Shown here piece by piece: positions 60,068-64,000 of a stretch of 64,000 bases of DNA. The position numbers and the translations under genes are program-made. The first letter of the stretch is position 1, and every line of letters starts with the position of its first letter. Source of the stretch: Tretioscincus oriximinensis (taxonomy: Eukaryota; Chordata; Lepidosauria; Squamata; Gymnophthalmidae); assembly GCA_022410635.1 (NCBI GenBank), contig JAJVDF010000418.1:734983-798982 (forward strand), read 5' to 3'. The notes under the pieces are model-generated. The model was not told where the DNA came from. It did not search any database and worked only from the letters and a program-made list of their open reading frames with translations.

Positions 60068-63000
60068 ATGAGGCTGGCGAGCTGGAACATGAACGGGCTC
60101 CGAGCTGGGGCGGGGGGTCCCGCAGGGCTCAAGCTGCTCCTGGATTCGCTGGGCGCGGACGTTGTCTGCCTGCAGGAGACCAAGATTACCCGTGAGTGGT
60201 GGCGGGGTGACGGATCCACACGTGCNGGACCGAATGTGCCCGGAAGTGAAGGGTGTAACCCCCCCAAACCCATAGCCTTTCGTTCCACCTTCCAAAGGTT
60301 CTATTCTAAGCTTTTGTGTTTGTGCTTGGACATAGGCTGCGTCCACACACATTTATTTCATCCACTATNGTTGGATGTTGCACAATAAAGCATCGTGTGG
60401 ACTGATTTATTCCAGAATCCAATTGTAATGGAATAAATAAGTGGTGTGTGGATGTAGCCACAGAGGGAGCTAATCTGTTGCAGTCCCATAGCGCCTTAGA
60501 GACCAACAAGGAAACAGTTAGTTGTCATAGGTTGCATCCCTGGCTACATCGCTTACTTATCCCACTATAACAGGATATTCCACAATAACGCCCAGCTATT
60601 CTGGAATAAATCCGTCCCCACAGTGCTTTGTTGTGCAATATCCAACTATAGTGGAATAAATAAATGATGTGGGGATACCTGTCTCCACTCGGCCTTATTC
60701 AGGGCTATATCTCAGAATAGGAGCCAGGCACCTACTTGCTAGGATAGACTATGGCANGGGCCTCCCATAGTCTACACTGACATGTGGATGGCCAAGATGT
60801 AGCCCAGAATAAGCCTCAGTGGGGATAAAGCNTTAGATGAAGGTGCTATGAGATGCTGTTTCCAACCACGTAGGGTTGACAGGATGTGGAAAACAGCCGC
60901 ACAAACCTAATGCATCTTTCACACGTGGCACTAAGGGTAAGATAGAGGGAAGGAGAACAGTATTTGCTGAACTTGGAGGAAGAAAAAAGTGAAGTCAAGT
61001 CTGCACCAGACTCATTTTCCATCACAGCAACATGGAAATGTGTTATTTTTATAATGTATTGTTTGGATTCCTTAGGCTTAGGCAAATTTGCTGCATCAAT
61101 TCCACAGTAAATACAAACCTAACCTGACACAAATTTGCTTTTTGAGACCGCCTGAGATGGTTAGATCCTCCATCCAGAGGTGGACTGAAGGCAGGTGCCT
61201 GGCAAGTGTGGGCCCCTCATGAAGGGATGCCTGCCACCCATCTTACGATTTACCTGTGTGCTGCACATGGGGTCTGTAATGCCCTTTACGTGCATGCAAG
61301 CAGCCCTGGTATTTCAGCTGAAATTCCAGTATGTGCTGGGTGGGGAATTGGGGCATGGTGTACAATGTGTTTGGGCTTCACAATTACCACATGCTCCCTC
61401 CTACTGTAGTGCCATCCAATCAGTGGCCTACCTTTGACCCCCAGTCTGCCACTGCCTCTACCTGCTGAGTCATAATATGGGATATTTATTTTAGGAAACG
61501 TCACATAGGAAACAGTTTCTCACCTGGGTTGGCTAGAGCCCTGTTAGCTCTAGCCAACCCAGCTATTCGAAAAAGAATTGTAAGAAATTGCAACTGACTG
61601 CAAGTAGATACATGGGAACCACCACAGCCTGGTGGGGAAGATAGAATGTCAGCCTTCGGGCAAAAATACCCTTGAAAGCTGCTTTGAGTCCCTTTGAAAG
61701 ATGAGAAAAGCGGGTTATAAGAACACAGTTCTTCTTCTTCTTATTATTATTATGCATTTCTTCTGAAGGGGTCCAGGATGGGTCACAGCATGCAACAAAA
61801 TAAAGCATTAAAACCTGTTTAAAACATAGCTGTCCTATCTTTTCCCCCACCATCCTGAAGGACTACATGCAGAAGAAACTAAGCCTCTTTCTGCCCTGGA
61901 TTTTTTACATTATATATATTGAAATAGATATCTGCTATCCGCTTGCTAGTNCAGACTACATCAGATCCTAGGCAGAACCTGCTTAGTCTACAGTCATATT
62001 TAGATGGCAAGTTTCCGACCGGCAGCCAGTTGTCAACAATAACAAATGTCCAGCTTCCGTTTTTTTGGATATCAGTTATATTTCTGCCAGCTTTCATATG
62101 CTGTTTTTTCACGAGTTCTTATTTTAAAGCTTGAATGACTAAAAGCTTTATAAACTTGCAGTAGCAATAGTCCCAGTAGCAGGCAGCTTCTTCAGCCTGG
62201 CCTACGTGGGGCCCTGTCCTGCAGACTCCCAGTCTGCACCACAGCTAGTTGTGGATGGGAGGATGCCTTCTTAGCCAATTTGTGCTCAGTCTCACCCACA
62301 GAAATATCTTTTCTGCTAACAGGAACTTGGTTGGGAGACCCATCTATAATCCACAATAAGCTCCATTACAGAAAGAGTCTAAGGCCCGAGTGAATTGTTT
62401 TTAGTCAGGTACCAAAAGCTATATATGTGTCTCTATATAAGTCTATATTTTAAAACTCTAATGTGACAGCATTAGAATTTAGTTACTATATCTGAGCCAA
62501 AGATTTTATGTATCATGTCAAGTTTTGCTCCATCAGATATCAACACCCTTTTTCCAAATATGTTCTTCATTCTCAGGAGACCTACTAGAGGAACCATTGG
62601 CCATCATTGAGGGCTACAACTCTTATTTCAGTTTTAGTCGTACTCGCAGTGGTTACTCAGGTAAGGGACTGAGCAGGTAGACAGCCATCTGCTTGGGATG
62701 GTTTAGTGAATCCTGCATTGAGCAGGAGGTTGGACCCGATGACCCTGGAAATCCCTTCCAACTATGATTCTACGAAATAGAAATAGACAAACCAAGTAAT
62801 GCTGCAGATTTCTGAATGATGGCTTAGAAAACGATGATACTAGCAGCTGCAAGCTGATGAGCTCTTTCTATTGTTGGAGAAAAATATTTTTCCTTTTCTA
62901 AAATGACTCTGCCATTGTAAGCACTACACTGGTCAGCTGAAAAGTTAGCAAGTCTTTCTGGTATGCCTTCTGCTGTAACAAGACCTTTGGGTATAGGACG

Positions 63001-63287
63001 GGATATAGGTACAAATAAATAAACCAATTCAATTTCAGATTAAACACGTAGCTTTTTCTTCTATCCAGATCTTGGAACAAACTGTCTTAAACCTCTTTTT
63101 GTGCAGGTGTTGCAACATTCTGCAAAGTTCAAGCCACCCCAGAAGCTGCAGAGGAGGGCCTGTCTGGGCTCTCCACCAAGCACGATGGAGCAGTCGGTTA
63201 CTATGGAGACACAGGGGACTTCACACCAGAGGAGCTGCAGGCTTTGGACAGTGAGGGAAGGACTCTCATCACCCGGCATCATATTTG
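60068..63287 (+). CDS. APEX2: AP endonuclease 2, first three coding exons (gene continues past the right edge)
   Basis: Exons: 60068-60191 (donor GTGAGT), 62577-62660 (acceptor TTCTCAG, donor GTAAGG) and 63107-63287 (acceptor TTGTGCAG, donor GTAATC); phases agree. The protein starts MRLASWNMNGLRAG and contains VCLQETKITR, EEPLAIIEGYNSYFSFSR, RSGYSGVATFCK, EGLSGLSTKHDGAVGYYGD and LDSEGRTLITRH. The Asn in SWNMNG and the Glu in LQETK are the conserved catalytic and metal-binding residues of the exonuclease III / AP endonuclease fold. The pattern of exon 3 is specific to APEX2 rather than APEX1. APEX2 cuts abasic sites and has 3'-5' exonuclease activity in nucleus and mitochondria; its C-terminal PCNA-binding and zinc-finger parts lie outside the window. 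An upstream in-frame ATG at 60032 would add MGCSTGSVWGVA, but the 60068 start matches the family. The first intron carries several palindromic repeats. Confidence 0.95.
60335..60463. mobile_element. Palindromic MITE in APEX2 intron 1
   Basis: GGCTGCGTCCACACACATTT on the left and AAATAAGTGGTGTGTGGATG on the right, with AATAAAGC..GTGGACTGATTTATTCC in the middle. Confidence 0.65.
60540..60830. mobile_element. Two overlapping palindromic MITEs in APEX2 intron 1
   Basis: The segment from GGCTACATCGCTTACTTATCCCACTATAAC to AGTGGAATAAATAAATGATGTGGGGAT pairs with itself. GGCCTTATTCAGGGCTATATC (60701) pairs with GATGTAGCCCAGAATAAGCC (60800). Same family as 60335-60463. Confidence 0.55.
61530..61755 (+). 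mobile_element. tRNA-type SINE, 5'-truncated (APEX2 intron 1)
   Basis: AGCTCTAGCCAACCCAGCTATTCG, GATACATGGGAACCACCACAG, GCCTTCGGGCAAAAATA, AAAAGCGGGTTATAAGAAC and a (TTC)n/(TTA)n tail match 27861-28080. Confidence 0.8.
62000..62350 (+). repeat. Unclassified repeat family F, copy 5 (APEX2 intron 1)
   Basis: The most continuous copy: CAGCCAGTTGTCAACAATAAC, ATTTCTGCCAGCTTTCATATGCTG, GCAGCTTCTTCAGCCTGGCC, TCTGCTAACAGGAACTTGG and GGGAGACCCATCTATAA. Confidence 0.7.
62690..62775 (+). mobile_element. CR1 3' end fragment (APEX2 intron 2)
   Basis: GGGATGGTTTAGTGAATCCTGC..GAGGTTGGACCCGATGACCC..CTATGATTCTACGAA. It starts 30 bases after the exon 2 donor. Confidence 0.8.
62980..63030 (+). mobile_element. 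SINE 3' end remnant (APEX2 intron 2)
   Basis: AAGACCTTTGGGTATAGGACGGGATATAGG..AAATAAATAAA matches the 3' end of the squamate SINE at 8700-8745; it lies 77 bases before exon 3. Confidence 0.6.
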
Positions 63288-64000
63288 GTAATCACAGGAA
63301 GTGGGGTGGAACTTGTTGCTGGCATTGGCACAACAATAAATCAAGGCCCTACACAATGAATGAATGAATGGATATTTCTATCCTGCTGAATACCCAAAGG
63401 CCTCAAAAGCTGCCTAAGGCGAGGGAGACTGTTTCTTCAGCCAAAAGCTAGGGTAAAGTGCATCTTCACCAGATGTTTGAATGTATAGAATAAATGTGCC
63501 AAGTGCACCTCAGAGGGATAGCTATTCTATAATCTAGAGAGCTATCATCAAGAAGGCCTTCTCAAGTTCCTACCCTTTTAACTACCAAGCGAACAGGCAA
63601 GAGAACATCAACAGATTTTAAGGCCCAGGCAGGTATATACAGGAGGAGGCATTTCCACATCTCTTAGCTTCAGGGGAAGAAATTCCAGAATTCTAGAAGC
63701 TTATGGTATTGAGCACACACTCATGAATTCTGCCTGGTAGGCAAATGATCATAGAGGAACATTTAGTGCAAAATACAGGTAAACACTTGGCCATTCCCCC
63801 CATCCCCCTGTTGCTTATCTATGCTTATGGTTATTTTATATTTTCTGGGTGGGTTTCATCAGTGTTTGCTTTGTATTTTTTATCCTTTACACTGCTGAAC
63901 CTCCTACACACCAAGTGTCAAACAGAACTCTCCAGTACACACAAGTTCCCCCTACTAAGCTCCTATTAGTTTTCTTATAACCATGGAATCATAGAACCGT
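63288..64000. other. APEX2 intron 3, nothing recognised
   Basis: A SINE-like tail piece (AATGAATGAATGAATGG..CCTGCTGAATACCCAAAGGCCTC) lies at 63352-63420; the next APEX2 exon is not reached. Confidence 0.5.

Overview
The window is vertebrate nuclear DNA, most likely from a squamate reptile (lizard or snake). It has long introns with GT..AG borders and abundant CR1, L1-like and BovB/RTE LINE pieces. It also holds tRNA-headed SINEs with the squamate-type 3' end, Penelope-like elements, and many hAT-type elements with 8-bp target duplications. I cannot name the species. Two runs of N (24675-25090 and 42054-42203) are assembly gaps, and single n characters are scattered throughout.

Four protein-coding genes can be reconstructed. 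From left to right: (1) two 5' exons of an inter-alpha-trypsin inhibitor heavy chain gene, ITIH6, on the minus strand (7739-8198); (2) a complete ten-coding-exon MAGE-family gene, NSMCE3, on the plus strand (27401-35603), with a CpG-rich promoter near 25250-25700; (3) a complete fourteen-coding-exon PFKFB1 on the minus strand (36556-53559), predicted at 470 residues; (4) the first three coding exons of APEX2 on the plus strand (60068-63287), which runs off the right edge. NSMCE3 and PFKFB1 converge tail to tail; PFKFB1 and APEX2 diverge, with about 6.5 kb between their starts.

The order and orientation ITIH6(-) / MAGE gene(+) / PFKFB1(-) / APEX2(+) match human Xp11.2, where ITIH6, MAGED2, TRO, PFKFB1 and APEX2 follow one another. 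The single, intron-rich reptile MAGE gene therefore sits where mammals carry MAGED2 and TRO, although its sequence resembles the intronless mammalian NSMCE3. This is the most informative biological point in the window: it looks like the ancestral MAGE locus.

The rest is repeats. 1-7.4 kb: CR1, a hAT element, LINE and L1 fragments, a GAA-rich microsatellite and a mariner-like palindrome. 8.4-25 kb: SINEs, L1 fragments, a solo LTR nested in a CR1, and two related hAT families whose termini begin TAGRCTGACCAG. Inside and around the genes: more of the same hAT palindromes, a Penelope-like insertion with a 12-bp target duplication, two GC-rich hAT elements (one holding the second assembly gap), and five copies of an unclassified ~350-bp repeat. 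Gene products: NSMCE3 is an SMC5/6 subunit and APEX2 an abasic-site endonuclease (both genome maintenance), PFKFB1 sets fructose-2,6-bisphosphate levels, and ITIH6 is a secreted matrix-type protein. They are neighbours by ancestry, not a pathway.
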